Source: Lachnospiraceae bacterium (GTDB taxonomy: Bacteria > Bacillota > Clostridia > Lachnospirales > Lachnospiraceae). From it: a stretch of 64,000 nt of DNA. Both the position numbers and the translations under genes were made by a program. Of the stretch, positions 44,909 to 54,825 are shown piece after piece. Location of the stretch: the NCBI GenBank assembly GCA_015056925.1, contig SVFJ01000002.1:43484-107483 (forward strand), in the 5' to 3' direction. The first letter of the stretch is position 1. The number at the start of each line of letters is the position of its first letter. Below the pieces are notes generated by a model. The model saw only the letters and a program-made list of their open reading frames with translations. It searched no databases and had not been told where the DNA came from.

Positions 44909-46321
44909 CTACACCTTTTCAAACTTCTTAACTTCATTCTGAAGCTCTGAGGAAATTCTATGTGTATTTCCCGTCTCACTCTGAATCTCATTCATAGCTG
45001 TAACAAGACTTGACGCATCCTCTGCCACACTCGTAATCGCATTCGTTCCTTCTCCGATTGCCGAAGAAACACCGTCAATACCGCTACTCATCTGCTGCAT
45101 GGTATTTGTAATAACTGATACCTGTTCTACAAACTGCTGTAAAATATCACTCATCAAATCCGCATCTGCCTGATACTGATTCACCACATCCACAAATCCG
45201 TCATAATCCTTGATAACATCCGTACCAATAAATTTAAGCATTTCCTGTGCCTGTCCTGCCAGTCTCGAAACAGCATCTGTCACAAGCTTACTGATATTCT
45301 GAATATCATTTGCCGTATTGCTGCTATTCTCAGCCAAAACTCGAATTTCATCCGCAACAACCGCAAAGCCTTTTCCTGCCTCTCCGGCTCTTGCTGCCTC
45401 AATCGATGCATTTAACGCAAGCAAATTCGTTTGGCTTGCTATGCTAAGAATATTTCCTGTCAATTCGTTAATCTTCTCCACACTCCGACTGTCTTCTACT
45501 GCATTTTCCAGCTGCTTACCAATGGTACCAAATACCTGCATTGCATGCTCTTTACTTTCCATAGTTTCTCTATGAATTGTTGCCGCATGTCCTTTTACAT
45601 TTGTAACCGTCTCATTTCCCTGCTCTGCACTATCGCTCATCGCCTGCACACGTTCTAATATACTGTGACTACCTTCTGCCAGCTGCTCCAATGTCTGTGC
45701 CATTTCAACCATACTGGCTGCCAGTTCCTGCGTTGCCGATGACATGTTAAGCGCATTTTTATTTGACTCCTCCACATGATGATTTACTGCATCTGAGGAA
45801 TTCATCATCTCCTCGGACTCCACCTGCAGCTTACGCATAATTTCCTGAAGTTTTTCAATAAATCCGTTGATACCAACTGCAAGCTGACCAATCTCATCCT
45901 TTGTTTTTACTTCAATACGTTCAGTCAGGTCTCCTTTATTGCTGCTAATCTTTTCCACAATGCCCTGCAGCTCCAGGCTTGCCTTCTTTGCAGGCTTTCC
46001 AATACTCAAATGCATTGCAAATACAGAAACCACTACGATAACAACACCAACCACCATCAGAATATAATCAAATACAACTGTTCCGTCAATCTTAGTTGCA
46101 CTCTTACCAATGATATAGTCAAACTCTGCCTCTAACTCCTCAAGCCCTTCCGTAGACTGACTGTGAATCATCTCTTCATAAGTCGTAATATCATCTGCTA
46201 TTCTGCTGTTCTGTTCCTGAATGGTCTGTAACGCCGCCAAATTCAGATAAATTGACAAAATAAGAAGCAACCCCATTCCACCTACCGAAATCATTACTTT
46301 TCTTCCAATGCTTTTACTCAT
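44909..46321 (-). CDS. Methyl-accepting chemotaxis protein
   Basis: A 470-aa chemoreceptor. I start at the ATG at 46321 ([15 protein letters not shown]). TM1 (about 10-30) and TM2 (about 75-98, [19 protein letters not shown]) enclose only about 45 residues outside the cell, too small for a standard ligand-binding domain. HAMP follows, then the signalling helix hairpin with the conserved tip [29 protein letters not shown]. It fits the motility genes at 0-5.5 kb. It may sense inside the membrane or through a partner. Confidence 0.94.
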   Translation of the reverse strand: MSKSIGRKVMISVGGMGLLLILSIYLNLAALQTIQEQNSRIADDITTYEEMIHSQSTEGLEELEAEFDYIIGKSATKIDGTVVFDYILMVVGVVIVVVSVFAMHLSIGKPAKKASLELQGIVEKISSNKGDLTERIEVKTKDEIGQLAVGINGFIEKLQEIMRKLQVESEEMMNSSDAVNHHVEESNKNALNMSSATQELAASMVEMAQTLEQLAEGSHSILERVQAMSDSAEQGNETVTNVKGHAATIHRETMESKEHAMQVFGTIGKQLENAVEDSRSVEKINELTGNILSIASQTNLLALNASIEAARAGEAGKGFAVVADEIRVLAENSSNTANDIQNISKLVTDAVSRLAGQAQEMLKFIGTDVIKDYDGFVDVVNQYQADADLMSDILQQFVEQVSVITNTMQQMSSGIDGVSSAIGEGTNAITSVAEDASSLVTAMNEIQSETGNTHRISSELQNEVKKFEKV

Positions 46322-46455
46322 ATCATGCCCCTCTCTCAAACACGAATTTCATTCAAATACAATTAATTTGCATCGTTTTACCTATTATTATAAGTTCTCT
46401 ATTTTTAATGATACTCTCTTTGGTTTTGTTTGTCAATTCATCTTATTTTCTGACT

Positions 46456-47337
46456 TTATACAGATTTAAGTTTTTTTTCGTTCACCAGCATTCCTGTAAA
46501 CTTTTCTACCTCAAACTGTCTTGCAAACATTTCACACTTACATAGGAATATATAGTAAATATTCAATCCACAGCCTCTTAACGTTTCAAAATTTGCCTGC
46601 CCCTTAGCAAGGATAACATCCGCCTCTTCTATTCTTTGCTTTGCAGGCAAAGCTACTTCCTCAAGCCATGTTCCTGCGATATTGTTACCATTATCCAGCA
46701 CCGCAACCAGCTCTGTTAATCCAATCTGCTTTGCATCCTCAAGCTGTGCATCATTTAAAACGGCACCGCCTCGCACGATAGTGGTGATTTTAAGCTGTGG
46801 ATACTGTTTCATGATTTCCCTGATAAAAAGCTTGTCTAACACAATCTCACCGCAGTTATCCGTCAAATAGACCAAGTGCTTTGCCTTTGCCAAATCCTCC
46901 TGTAATGCTGCAAAGGTCTTCTCATCTACTTTGCGCTTATCTGCATTCCTTAGAGCATTAGACAGATAGTCCTCTTCCACACTCTTTACTGCGCCAAAAT
47001 CAATATAATTCCCTGTCATGGCAAGCTGTAACGCCAGCTGCAACGGCTCCTTAGAGGCTTCTATCCAGCCTGCTATTTCCTCTTCCCATTCAAGCATCAG
47101 TTCATTAAAATGAGCCTTCTCCTCTACAAACTCATCCTCATAATCAAACATCTCTCTGCGTATATCGTTAATCGAACGCACCAGTACGGGTGCACTTAAG
47201 CTAAGAGGTGCTTCTGAAATTAGCTTCAATACCCTCCGGGAAAACTCCACCCTTTGTTCCTCCGTAGCATTTGCAGGGTACTTATCCATATATTTTTTTG
47301 TCAAACAACTCATACACTCTGCCTTTAACCGAATCAT
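46456..47337 (-). CDS. DUF89/ARMT1-like damage-control phosphatase family protein
   Basis: A 293-aa protein. I start at the ATG at 47337 (MIRLKAECMSCLTKKYMDKYP), behind AGGAGGAATAG; the track start lies beyond a hairpin. Family signatures are LTDNCGEIVLDKL and ILAKGQANFETLRG, which bind metal and phosphate in DUF89 enzymes that remove damaged sugar phosphates. The N-terminal CMSC pair is typical of the prokaryotic branch. A terminator-like hairpin lies 30 bases upstream of the start. Confidence 0.88.
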   Translation of the reverse strand: MIRLKAECMSCLTKKYMDKYPANATEEQRVEFSRRVLKLISEAPLSLSAPVLVRSINDIRREMFDYEDEFVEEKAHFNELMLEWEEEIAGWIEASKEPLQLALQLAMTGNYIDFGAVKSVEEDYLSNALRNADKRKVDEKTFAALQEDLAKAKHLVYLTDNCGEIVLDKLFIREIMKQYPQLKITTIVRGGAVLNDAQLEDAKQIGLTELVAVLDNGNNIAGTWLEEVALPAKQRIEEADVILAKGQANFETLRGCGLNIYYIFLCKCEMFARQFEVEKFTGMLVNEKKLKSV

Positions 47338-47368
47338 TCTATTCCTCCTTGTTTTTTCGAAGAAAAAA

Positions 47369-47390
47369 TGCCTGCCCGCATTCGCAGGCA
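47369..47390 (-). promoter_or_regulatory. Terminator-like hairpin in the DUF89 leader
   Basis: Minus strand stem TGCCTGC / GCAGGCA followed by TTTTTT, ending about 26 bases before the DUF89 start. It could be an attenuator. On the plus strand it lies in the divergent zinc-ribbon gene's upstream region. Confidence 0.5.
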
Positions 47391-47504
47391 GAGGAATTTT
47401 CCTTCCTTTCAAACATTCTTTACAAATTCTACCACATTTTTCAACTTTATGTTATGATTGTTAAGGTTTATGTAAACAAAAGAGAAATTGAGAGGAGAAC
47501 TAAC

Positions 47505-49115
47505 ATGCATCAATGTCCCAACTGTGCCGGACATCTTAGATTTGATATCACGGCACAAGAATTGCTCTGTGAATACTGCGGTACTACACTAAGCCCCTAT
47601 CACTTTGATAGTGCTGACAGTGCCAAAGAGACTGACGTCTTTGAAGCTACCGTATATTCCTGCTCCGGCTGTGGCGCAGAGCTGATTGCAGATGACACTA
47701 CCGTATCTACCTTCTGTAGCTATTGTGGTGCTTCTACCTTTATTAATAGCAGAATCAGTGAAGAAAAACGTCCCAAGTATATCATTCCGTTTCAAAAGAC
47801 TAAGGACGATTGCAAACAGTCATACCATAAGCTTTTACAAAGAGCTTTTTTTGCTCCAAACGACTTGAAAAATGCGGACTATATCGAACATTTCAGAGGA
47901 ATTTATATGCCCTACTGGATGTACTCCTTTGACAAATCAGGGACTATCTATGTACCGGGTACCACTTCACATCGAAGCGGTGATTATATCAAAACCAGTC
48001 ATTATCAAATCGGTGTAAATATTAATGCGGATTATAAGGGAATTAACTTTGACGCTTCTTCAGCCTTTAACGATGCGTTAAGCGGCGCCATTGCCCCCTT
48101 TGACACTGCAAACAGTAAGCCTTTTTCTCCGGCTTATTTAAGCGGTTACTATGCTGATACCAGTGATGTAGACAGCAAGGTCTATGAAGAAAATGCCAAG
48201 GACTTGGCTGTTACGGATGCTGCCAATCAGCTTCTTCGTAACCGTAACATCAGACGTTTCAACGTACAGCCTGATGATATCAAGAGCAAAATCAAACCGG
48301 AGTCTGCCAATACTGAGCTTGCACTTTTCCCGGTATGGTTTCTTGCTTACCGTAACAAAGACCGTGTCGCATATGCCGTTGTAAACGGTCAGACAGGTAA
48401 GGCTGTTTCCGACCTGCCAATTGATATCAGAAAGTTTTTAGGTGCAACAGGTGTCTTAGCAGTTATACTTTTTATTCTGCTCAATCTGTTCTTTACCATT
48501 AAGCCTACTACCCTATTATGGTTATCAGCGATATTGGCCCTGCTTTGCGGCTTAATATCCAATATTCAGGTATCACGTATTCTATACCGGGAAAGTGATG
48601 AATTCCGTAACAAAGTAGAAGCAAATGCTTTTATCAAAGGCCAAAAGAAAAAAGCATCCGGTGTCCCACCTGCGGTCACTGCATTCTTTATTTTCTTCTT
48701 CTGCGCAATTGCTTCTTTTATGAATGCTTTTATCAGACAGACCATCGGCTCCTTTTATGCAATTTTTGTTGTATACTTTGTCGGATTTGCCATAATGTTT
48801 ACAATTCCCTTTGCAGATGCCGGTAAAAAGTTAAAGAAAAAAGCCACCACGAAAAACGTAAATATTTATCGTGGAAATTGGAAGATGAAGCTTCCGCTTA
48901 TGAAGAAACCACTCATCGGACTTGCCATCGCATTACTTGTTATTGTATGGAATCCGGTGGAAGACCTATATTATTATCTTGGCTCACTGGCATGTATCTG
49001 TACCATGCTTTGGAGCTTTACAGATATCTTGGAGCGTCACAATATTCTGACCACAAGAAAGCTGCCGCAATTCAATGAAAGAGGAGGTGAAGACTATGCG
49101 CAAATTCATAACTAA
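47505..49115 (+). CDS. Membrane protein with two N-terminal zinc ribbons
   Basis: A 536-aa protein. Start at the ATG 47505 behind GAGAGGAGAACTAAC; the track start is 78 codons too early and overlaps DUF89. The N-terminus has CPNCAGHLRFD ... CEYCG and then CSGCGAELIAD ... CSYCGAS, each a TFIIB-like zinc ribbon. A soluble region (90-310) precedes several TM helices (about 315-365, 405-450, 480-530). Its stop overlaps the TPM gene by 20 bases, so the two proteins are coupled. Such pairs are seen in clostridia but their job is unknown. Confidence 0.85.
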   Translation: MHQCPNCAGHLRFDITAQELLCEYCGTTLSPYHFDSADSAKETDVFEATVYSCSGCGAELIADDTTVSTFCSYCGASTFINSRISEEKRPKYIIPFQKTKDDCKQSYHKLLQRAFFAPNDLKNADYIEHFRGIYMPYWMYSFDKSGTIYVPGTTSHRSGDYIKTSHYQIGVNINADYKGINFDASSAFNDALSGAIAPFDTANSKPFSPAYLSGYYADTSDVDSKVYEENAKDLAVTDAANQLLRNRNIRRFNVQPDDIKSKIKPESANTELALFPVWFLAYRNKDRVAYAVVNGQTGKAVSDLPIDIRKFLGATGVLAVILFILLNLFFTIKPTTLLWLSAILALLCGLISNIQVSRILYRESDEFRNKVEANAFIKGQKKKASGVPPAVTAFFIFFFCAIASFMNAFIRQTIGSFYAIFVVYFVGFAIMFTIPFADAGKKLKKKATTKNVNIYRGNWKMKLPLMKKPLIGLAIALLVIVWNPVEDLYYYLGSLACICTMLWSFTDILERHNILTTRKLPQFNERGGEDYAQIHN

Positions 49116-49902
49116 TATCATACTTGTCCTTTTATTGGCTGCCGGAATCTGTACATCCTCTTCATGCCTTTGTCTTGCTAAGGAAAGCTATCATAACAAC
49201 GAAACCGGATATTCCATCGAACTTTGTGATGACGCCATGCTGCTGACGCCTGCAGAGCTTTCTGCTCTAAGCGAGGTTATGATACCGCTTACAGAATATG
49301 GAAATGCCGCATTTGTCACTACTTCTTCCAATAGCCACTCAACCGAGTACTATGCCGAGGTATGGTATCATGAGCACTTTTTCTATGAAGACGGATTGCT
49401 TTTTTTAATTGATATGGACAATCGCATTATTACATTGTACTGCGAAGGAGATGTCTCCGATGTAATTACAAGCTCTTACGCAACTACCATTACGGATAAT
49501 GTATACAGATATGCAAGCAATGAAGACTACTACACCTGTGCAGGTAGTGCATTTATGCAGTCCCATTCCCTATTAGAGGGCGAAAGAATCATGCAGCCGA
49601 TGAAATACATCAGCAACGCTCTGCTGGCAATTCTTTTGGCTATGCTGATTCTGTTCGGTTATGTCAGCTACTATTCACGCTTGAAAAAGCCTGCTGATGA
49701 CAAGCTCCTTGAAAGAATTCATAAGCAGTTCTCATACAGTGAGCCGATTCCGAACTTTACACACGAAACCAGCAGATACAGCCCAAGAAGTTCAAGCTCC
49801 GGCTCTAGTTCAGGCGGAAGACGAAGCAGTGGCGGCGGAAGCCGTAGCAGTAGTCGAAGCAGCAGCCGTAGCCGCAGCAGTAGCGGAAGCCATAGATTTT
49901 AA
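49096..49902 (+). CDS. TPM-domain membrane protein with Ser/Gly/Arg-rich tail
   Basis: A 268-aa protein. Start at the ATG 49096, preceded by GAGGAGGTGAAGACT; it overlaps the zinc-ribbon gene. An N-terminal signal/anchor (FITNIILVLLLAAGICTSSSC) leads to an extracytoplasmic TPM domain (about 30-155), with a second TM helix at about 178-198. The cytoplasmic tail ends in about 60 residues of Ser, Gly and Arg repeats (SSGSSSGGRRSSGGGSRSS). TPM proteins elsewhere have phosphatase activity or act in photosystem repair. Here the domain is likely partnered with the zinc-ribbon protein. Confidence 0.85.
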   Translation: MRKFITNIILVLLLAAGICTSSSCLCLAKESYHNNETGYSIELCDDAMLLTPAELSALSEVMIPLTEYGNAAFVTTSSNSHSTEYYAEVWYHEHFFYEDGLLFLIDMDNRIITLYCEGDVSDVITSSYATTITDNVYRYASNEDYYTCAGSAFMQSHSLLEGERIMQPMKYISNALLAILLAMLILFGYVSYYSRLKKPADDKLLERIHKQFSYSEPIPNFTHETSRYSPRSSSSGSSSGGRRSSGGGSRSSSRSSSRSRSSSGSHRF

Positions 49903-49920
49903 CCTATTTATCCAAACAAA

Positions 49921-49984
49921 AAGCGTTACTCCCTACTGAACCGTTTTCCTATAAGAATTCGGTTCAGCATTTGCAGTAACGCTT
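49921..49984. terminator. Two-tier bidirectional terminator
   Basis: Outer stem AAGCGTTACT / AGTAACGCTT, inner stem CTGAACCG / CGGTTCAG, between the convergent TPM and mnmA stops. T-rich ends on both sides. Confidence 0.8.
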
Positions 49985-50022
49985 TCTCTATATGTCTATT
50001 TTCCAAGGGCAAACAATCTCTT

Positions 50023-51120
50023 TTACAGAATCGTTCCTCCGCCAAACACATAATCATCCTTATAAAACACAACCGCCTGTCCCGGCGTAATGGCTCTTAC
50101 AGGCTCTTTAAAAGTACATTTTACCTGCGTCTCATTCAATCGTTCAATAACGCAGGTCGTTCCTTCATGGGCATAACGAATCTTTGCCAGAACCTCTACC
50201 GGTCCACTGATATCTTCTACTGCCATAAAGTTTAAATCCGTACAAATCAACGTATCCGAAAATACATCTGCATTGTCTCCAATCACTACCTCATTTGTTT
50301 GTGCATTCACTCTCGTTACAAAAACAGGATGCCCCATGGAGAGATTTAATCCCTTTCTCTGTCCTACCGTATAATGAATGATTCCCTTATGCTGTCCTAT
50401 CACTTTGCCATCGGTTGTTACAAAATTCCCCGGCTGTGGTACTCTATCTGCGGCCTCACGTTCTATCACTGCTGCATAATCATTATCCGGCACAAAGCAA
50501 ATATCCTGACTATCAGGCTTTGCTGCAATCGGAAGCTTTATCTCCTTAGCTATTTCCCTAATGCGCTCCTTTTCAAATTCGCCTACAGGCATCAGTGTAT
50601 GCGCCAGCTGATGCTGTGTCAGATTATACAGCGCATATGTCTGGTCCTTTCTTGCCGTAACCGAATTACGAATCACATATCTTCCATTCTCCAATTGGGT
50701 AATTCTTGCATAGTGACCGGTGGCAATATAATCCGCTCCCAATGCAAGACTACGTTGTAACAATGCCTCCCACTTCACATAGCGATTACAAAGGATACAC
50801 GGATTTGGTGTCCTTCCATGCAAATAATCTTCGATAAAAGGGTTGATTACATTACACCGAAATTCATCTCTGAAATTCATAACATAATAAGGAATATCCA
50901 GCACCTCGGCCACACGTCTTGCATCATCTACCGCACTAAGTCCGCAACAGCCGCCATTTTCCTCCACGGTCTGCTGCGCCTCCTCCTGCCATATCTGCAT
51001 CGTAACGCCAATCACGTCATATCCCTGCTCTTTCAGCAAATATGCCGCCACAGAAGAATCCACACCTCCGGACATACCCACTACAACTTTTTTACCATTA
51101 CCAGCCTTTGTATTCCCCAT
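50023..51120 (-). CDS. mnmA: tRNA-specific 2-thiouridylase MnmA
   Basis: MnmA adds sulfur to U34 of Lys, Glu and Gln tRNAs. The 365-aa product has the PP-loop [13 protein letters not shown], the catalytic cysteine in [15 protein letters not shown] and the second in SQDICFV. The C-terminal beta-barrel is present ([13 protein letters not shown]). No paired cysteine desulfurase or IscU gene lies adjacent in the window. Confidence 0.97.
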   Translation of the reverse strand: MGNTKAGNGKKVVVGMSGGVDSSVAAYLLKEQGYDVIGVTMQIWQEEAQQTVEENGGCCGLSAVDDARRVAEVLDIPYYVMNFRDEFRCNVINPFIEDYLHGRTPNPCILCNRYVKWEALLQRSLALGADYIATGHYARITQLENGRYVIRNSVTARKDQTYALYNLTQHQLAHTLMPVGEFEKERIREIAKEIKLPIAAKPDSQDICFVPDNDYAAVIEREAADRVPQPGNFVTTDGKVIGQHKGIIHYTVGQRKGLNLSMGHPVFVTRVNAQTNEVVIGDNADVFSDTLICTDLNFMAVEDISGPVEVLAKIRYAHEGTTCVIERLNETQVKCTFKEPVRAITPGQAVVFYKDDYVFGGGTIL

Positions 51121-51330
51121 AAAATCTCCAATCTATTCTAAAGCATTCCTAAACTGCATATATCATTTCTATTATCTTTGTCATCATAGCATTGAGATTT
51201 TATCACTGTCAACCGCTATCCGCAGGCTGTTTGATACATTCCAAAAGTTACCTCTCCATGCCTTTTCTCTCCGGTTCATCCAAATCCAACACTCTTTCTT
51301 GCATTTTTATGCATGCAACAGGCAATTTTC

Positions 51331-51359
51331 TTGCATTCTTCCTTATAATCAGCTATAAT
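51331..51359 (+). promoter_or_regulatory. Promoter of the DAHP synthase gene
   Basis: TTGCAT (51331-51336), 17-base spacer, perfect TATAAT (51354-51359), about 48 bases before the ATG. No T-box or leader peptide was seen in the 286-base gap. Confidence 0.65.
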
Positions 51360-51406
51360 TAGCGTGTTTTAGTGTATACAATGATTACATATTAAGGAGG
51401 CCCACC

Positions 51407-52435
51407 ATGGGATTTGATTTTATAAAGAAATTACCAACACCTGAAGAAATCCGCGAAGATTTACCTATGCTTCCAAGACTTCAGGAGATTAAGGCTAAGA
51501 GAGATGCTGAGATTAAAGATGTTTTCGAAGGCAAATCTGACAAATTTCTTGTTATCGTAGGACCTTGTTCTGCCGACAACGAGGACGCTGTTTGTGAATA
51601 TGTTTCCAGACTTGCAAAGGTAAATGAAAAGGTAAAAGACAAGCTGATTCTGATTCCAAGAATCTATACCAATAAGCCAAGAACTACCGGAGAAGGATAC
51701 AAAGGCATCTTCCACCAGCCTGACCCGGAGAAAAAGCCTGATTTCTTACAGGGATTAATTGCAATGCGTAAGATGCAGCTTCGTGCGATTGATGAGTCAG
51801 AGCTTACAGCTGCCGATGAAATGCTCTACCCGGAGAACTGGGGATATGTATCCGATATCTTATCTTATGTAGCTATCGGCGCACGTTCCGTAGAGGACCA
51901 GCAGCACAGACTTACCGTGAGCGGTTTCGATGTTCCTGCCGGAATGAAGAATCCTACCAGTGGTGATTTAAGCGTTATGCTCAATTCCGTATATGCCGCA
52001 CAGCATTCCCATTCTTTCACTTACAGGGGCTGGGAAGTTAAGACTAGCGGAAACCCTCTGGCACATACGATTCTTCGTGGTGCTGTTAACAAATATGGAC
52101 GCAGCATTCCAAACTATCATTATGAAGACTTGAATCTTTTATTAGAAAGCTACAACGAGCGTGAACTGTTAAACCCTGCCTGTATCGTAGATGCAAACCA
52201 TAATAACTCCAACAAGCAGTTCAAACAGCAGATTCGTATTGTCAAGGAAATCATGCTTTCCCGCAAGCTCAATTCTGATATTTATAAGCTTGTCAAAGGT
52301 GTTATGATTGAAAGCTATTTAGAAGAAGGCTGTCAGAAGATTGGCGAGCATATCTACGGCAAGTCCATTACAGACCCTTGCCTTGGATGGAATGATACAG
52401 AAGAATTGATTTATCATATTGCTGAACAGAATTAA
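51407..52435 (+). CDS. aroF: 3-deoxy-7-phosphoheptulonate synthase (class I, AroF/G type)
   Basis: First enzyme of the shikimate route; it joins phosphoenolpyruvate and erythrose 4-phosphate. The 342-aa product has FLVIVGPCSADNE, the PEP site RIYTNKPRTTGEGYKG, ARSVEDQQHR and CIVDANHNNSNKQ, all AroF/AroG type. AAGGAGGCCCACC precedes the ATG. It stands alone on the plus strand. Which aromatic amino acid inhibits it cannot be read from sequence, so the symbol denotes the family. Confidence 0.95.
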   Translation: MGFDFIKKLPTPEEIREDLPMLPRLQEIKAKRDAEIKDVFEGKSDKFLVIVGPCSADNEDAVCEYVSRLAKVNEKVKDKLILIPRIYTNKPRTTGEGYKGIFHQPDPEKKPDFLQGLIAMRKMQLRAIDESELTAADEMLYPENWGYVSDILSYVAIGARSVEDQQHRLTVSGFDVPAGMKNPTSGDLSVMLNSVYAAQHSHSFTYRGWEVKTSGNPLAHTILRGAVNKYGRSIPNYHYEDLNLLLESYNERELLNPACIVDANHNNSNKQFKQQIRIVKEIMLSRKLNSDIYKLVKGVMIESYLEEGCQKIGEHIYGKSITDPCLGWNDTEELIYHIAEQN

Positions 52436-52448
52436 TAAATATACACAT

Positions 52449-52480
52449 AAAAAACGAGTAGGTTGACCTACTCGTTTTTT
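52449..52480. terminator. Bidirectional terminator between aroF and xerD
   Basis: Stem AAAAAACGAGTAGG / CCTACTCGTTTTTT with loop TTGA; T6 on both strands. Confidence 0.92.
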
Positions 52481-52488
52481 ATCAATTA

Positions 52489-53373
52489 CTATCCTCTTGG
52501 ATGTGCTTTCGCATAAACCTCACGAATTCTGTTATGAGACATATTGGCATATACCTGAGTGGTTGAGATATCTGAATGTCCCAGCATCTCCTGTACACTT
52601 CGAAGGTCTGCACCATTTTCTACTAAATGAGCAGCAAATGAATGTCTCAATGTATGTGGTGTAATATCCGCTACGATACCTGCTTTCTTTGCATAGTATT
52701 TGATTAACTTCCAGAAGCCCTGTCTGCTCATAGGCTGTCCCGAACAGTTCACAAATAAAATATCCGAGCGCATATCAAGTACCATTACATTTCTTGAATG
52801 CTCCAAGTAATTAGTGATTGCTTTCTTGGCAGCAGCTCCGAACGGAATCACTCTCTCCTTGCTGCCATCTCTGCACACGATGAATCCCATCTGCAGATTT
52901 ACATCCGAAACTTTTAGGGTAATCAGTTCCGTCACGCGAATTCCAGTTGCGTATAAAAGCTCTAACATAGCTTTATCGCGAATTTCTTTTGGGGTATCCC
53001 CCTTTGGCTGCTCTAACAACCAAATGACTTCTTCCGGTGTCAAAATTTCAGGCATTTTCTTTTCAATTTTTGGTGCCTTCAAACTTTCAGAAACATCCTT
53101 TGTCACAAGACCTTCCTTCATTAAGTAATGATAAAATGCCTTGATAGAAGCTACGTTTCTCGAAATAGTTGCGGCGGCAAATTGGTTTTCCTCTAAATAC
53201 ACAATATAGGAATTTAATACTTCTTCGGTAATATCTGTTACCTTTGTTATTCCCTTCTCTTCTAAATACTGGCACATTTTGCCTAAGTCTCTTCTGTATG
53301 ATAGTTCAGTATTATTTGAAGTTTTCTTGATATTATGTAAATAAGAAATAAAGTTGTTAATTTCTCTTTCCAT
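52489..53373 (-). CDS. xerD: Tyrosine recombinase XerD
   Basis: Resolves chromosome dimers at dif with XerC. The 294-aa product has a SAM-like N-terminal core-binding domain and the catalytic set: arginine in YATGIRVTELITL, HTLRHSFAAHL, GHSDISTTQVY (tyrosine). It is linked to spoIIM and the NUDIX gene in the usual clostridial order, so it is the housekeeping enzyme, not a phage integrase. Confidence 0.94.
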   Translation of the reverse strand: MEREINNFISYLHNIKKTSNNTELSYRRDLGKMCQYLEEKGITKVTDITEEVLNSYIVYLEENQFAAATISRNVASIKAFYHYLMKEGLVTKDVSESLKAPKIEKKMPEILTPEEVIWLLEQPKGDTPKEIRDKAMLELLYATGIRVTELITLKVSDVNLQMGFIVCRDGSKERVIPFGAAAKKAITNYLEHSRNVMVLDMRSDILFVNCSGQPMSRQGFWKLIKYYAKKAGIVADITPHTLRHSFAAHLVENGADLRSVQEMLGHSDISTTQVYANMSHNRIREVYAKAHPRG

Positions 53374-53559
53374 AAATTATGAAAACCCTCCTCTAAAGTA
53401 TTTAATATCTACCCCCTCATGCCTACTTCTATTATATCTGTAATTTTACATAAAATCAAACGTTTTTTCAGTTATTTTTAATAATTTTTAAGCTTTTATT
53501 TGTTAATAATAGATATAGTATGTGTATCTCTTTTTCACTTCTACATCTAGTTTTCTTCT

Positions 53560-54210
53560 TTACAGAAACAATAATATTTTTTTCATCAACCAGGTATTTA
53601 TGTAAGTTTCAAGCATAACGCCTACCAAAACATATGCGATACATCTTAATATTTTCCATACTGCAAGCCGAATTTTATGCCACCCGTCAGATGTTATCAC
53701 ATTATTCTTATGGTAATTATTTGTGTTACCGCTTAATCCGTAATAATGCTCCTCAAACATCAGCTTAAATACTTTGAAGTACAGAATCATCTGCGGAAAA
53801 ACCATACCGACACTAACTAATATACCCAAAAAGCCAAGCTGATATGCAGCAAGCAACATGAAAACGCCTGTTACAAATCCTGCCAATGTTATCACAATAT
53901 AAAATGCAGCTTTACTTATTTTCCCTGTTGCAAGAATTCCCAACAGCAATGCCTGCCTTGTCCTACATTCTAAGATGTACCAAAACAATCCTTGCACAGC
54001 CGGTTCCATTCTTTGCATTTGTAATAATGTATCCAAAAACATTTTCCCTGCTTCTTTGCCAAAGCTTTCACCTGCCAAATAAAAAAACAGCATTCCTGCG
54101 CAAAAACCTGTCATAAATAACAGATTTTTACCGTCAAGCATACTGTCTTTATTGGCAGTGTCTGAAACACTGTTAACCTTATATGCTGACATATTATCGT
54201 ATAAATCCAT
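53560..54210 (-). CDS. spoIIM: Stage II sporulation protein M
   Basis: A 216-aa membrane protein with about five hydrophobic segments (for example LLFMTGFCAGMLFFYLAG and AAFYIVITLAGFVTGVFMLLAAY). The layout and place between a NUDIX gene and xerD match clostridial SpoIIM, which anchors SpoIIP and SpoIID in the engulfment complex. Sequence identity to the family is less striking than for the other sporulation genes, so the name leans partly on context. Confidence 0.8.
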   Translation of the reverse strand: MDLYDNMSAYKVNSVSDTANKDSMLDGKNLLFMTGFCAGMLFFYLAGESFGKEAGKMFLDTLLQMQRMEPAVQGLFWYILECRTRQALLLGILATGKISKAAFYIVITLAGFVTGVFMLLAAYQLGFLGILVSVGMVFPQMILYFKVFKLMFEEHYYGLSGNTNNYHKNNVITSDGWHKIRLAVWKILRCIAYVLVGVMLETYINTWLMKKILLFL

Positions 54211-54269
54211 CTGTTCACCAATATCTCCAATGCTTTATACATACTATGTCCTATTTTACATATTTATAC

Positions 54270-54296
54270 GTAATTATTCAGTGCCTTCATAATTAC
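54270..54296. repeat. Fixed-loop hairpin repeat, copy 2 (overlaps NUDIX stop)
   Basis: GTAATTAT, loop TCAGTGCCTTC, ATAATTAC. On the minus strand it supplies the last codons of the NUDIX gene (NYEGTE and TAA). Copy 1 is at 4071-4105. Confidence 0.75.
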
Positions 54297-54825
54297 ATTT
54301 ATTCTTATAGGCCAAGATTGCCGCTATTGTTTTTGCATCCTGCAAGGTTCCGGCATAAATCATCTCTTCCAGCTCCGGCAATGAATAAGCCTTCACATTC
54401 AGAAACTCATCCTCATCCAAATGCTGCTGTCCTTTCTTCAGATTCCTGGCAAGATAAATATCTATCTTCTCATTGCAGAAGGCTACTGTTGTTCGAATGG
54501 AAATAAGGAACTCTATATTGTCACAATAATATCCTGTTTCCTCCTCAAGCTCTCTTGCCGCTGCATCCCTGGTCGGTTCATCCGGTGTCTGAAGTCCTCC
54601 TGCGGGTATCTCTATGGTCTCACGGTCTAATGCATTTCTGTACTGTGATACCATCAACAGCCTGCCATCATCCAATACTGCCACGCAGGCCGCGGCACCG
54701 TTGTGCCCAATAAAATCCCACTCGGCTGTATTACCATTGGGAAGCTGTACTGTATCCTTATAATATTTTGTAATAGAACCTTCACATAAAAGGGTTCGCT
54801 TTAAACGTTTAACTTCGTTGGACAT
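54274..54825 (-). CDS. NUDIX hydrolase, ADP-ribose pyrophosphatase type
   Basis: A 183-aa enzyme that would split ADP-ribose or a similar nucleoside diphosphate sugar. The Nudix box GGLQTPDEPTRDAAARELEEETG starts near residue 75, preceded by VSQYRNALDRETIEIPAGG as in NudF. The C-terminal six residues (NYEGTE) are encoded by the hairpin repeat, so the original tail was probably replaced or extended. It is followed by spoIIM and xerD. Confidence 0.92.
   Translation of the reverse strand: MSNEVKRLKRTLLCEGSITKYYKDTVQLPNGNTAEWDFIGHNGAAACVAVLDDGRLLMVSQYRNALDRETIEIPAGGLQTPDEPTRDAAARELEEETGYYCDNIEFLISIRTTVAFCNEKIDIYLARNLKKGQQHLDEDEFLNVKAYSLPELEEMIYAGTLQDAKTIAAILAYKNKCNYEGTE

Noticed and set aside
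49697-49939. Alanine-rich ORF inside the TPM gene
   Set aside because: It is a frame-shifted shadow of the Ser/Gly/Arg tail codons.
51121-51406. T-box or leader-peptide attenuator before the DAHP synthase gene
   Set aside because: No TGGNACCGCG box, no aromatic-codon leader peptide with a following terminator; a simple promoter explains the gap.
52489-53373. Phage or integrative-element integrase
   Set aside because: Length, motifs and its place beside spoIIM and the NUDIX gene are those of housekeeping XerD; no att repeats or phage genes are nearby.
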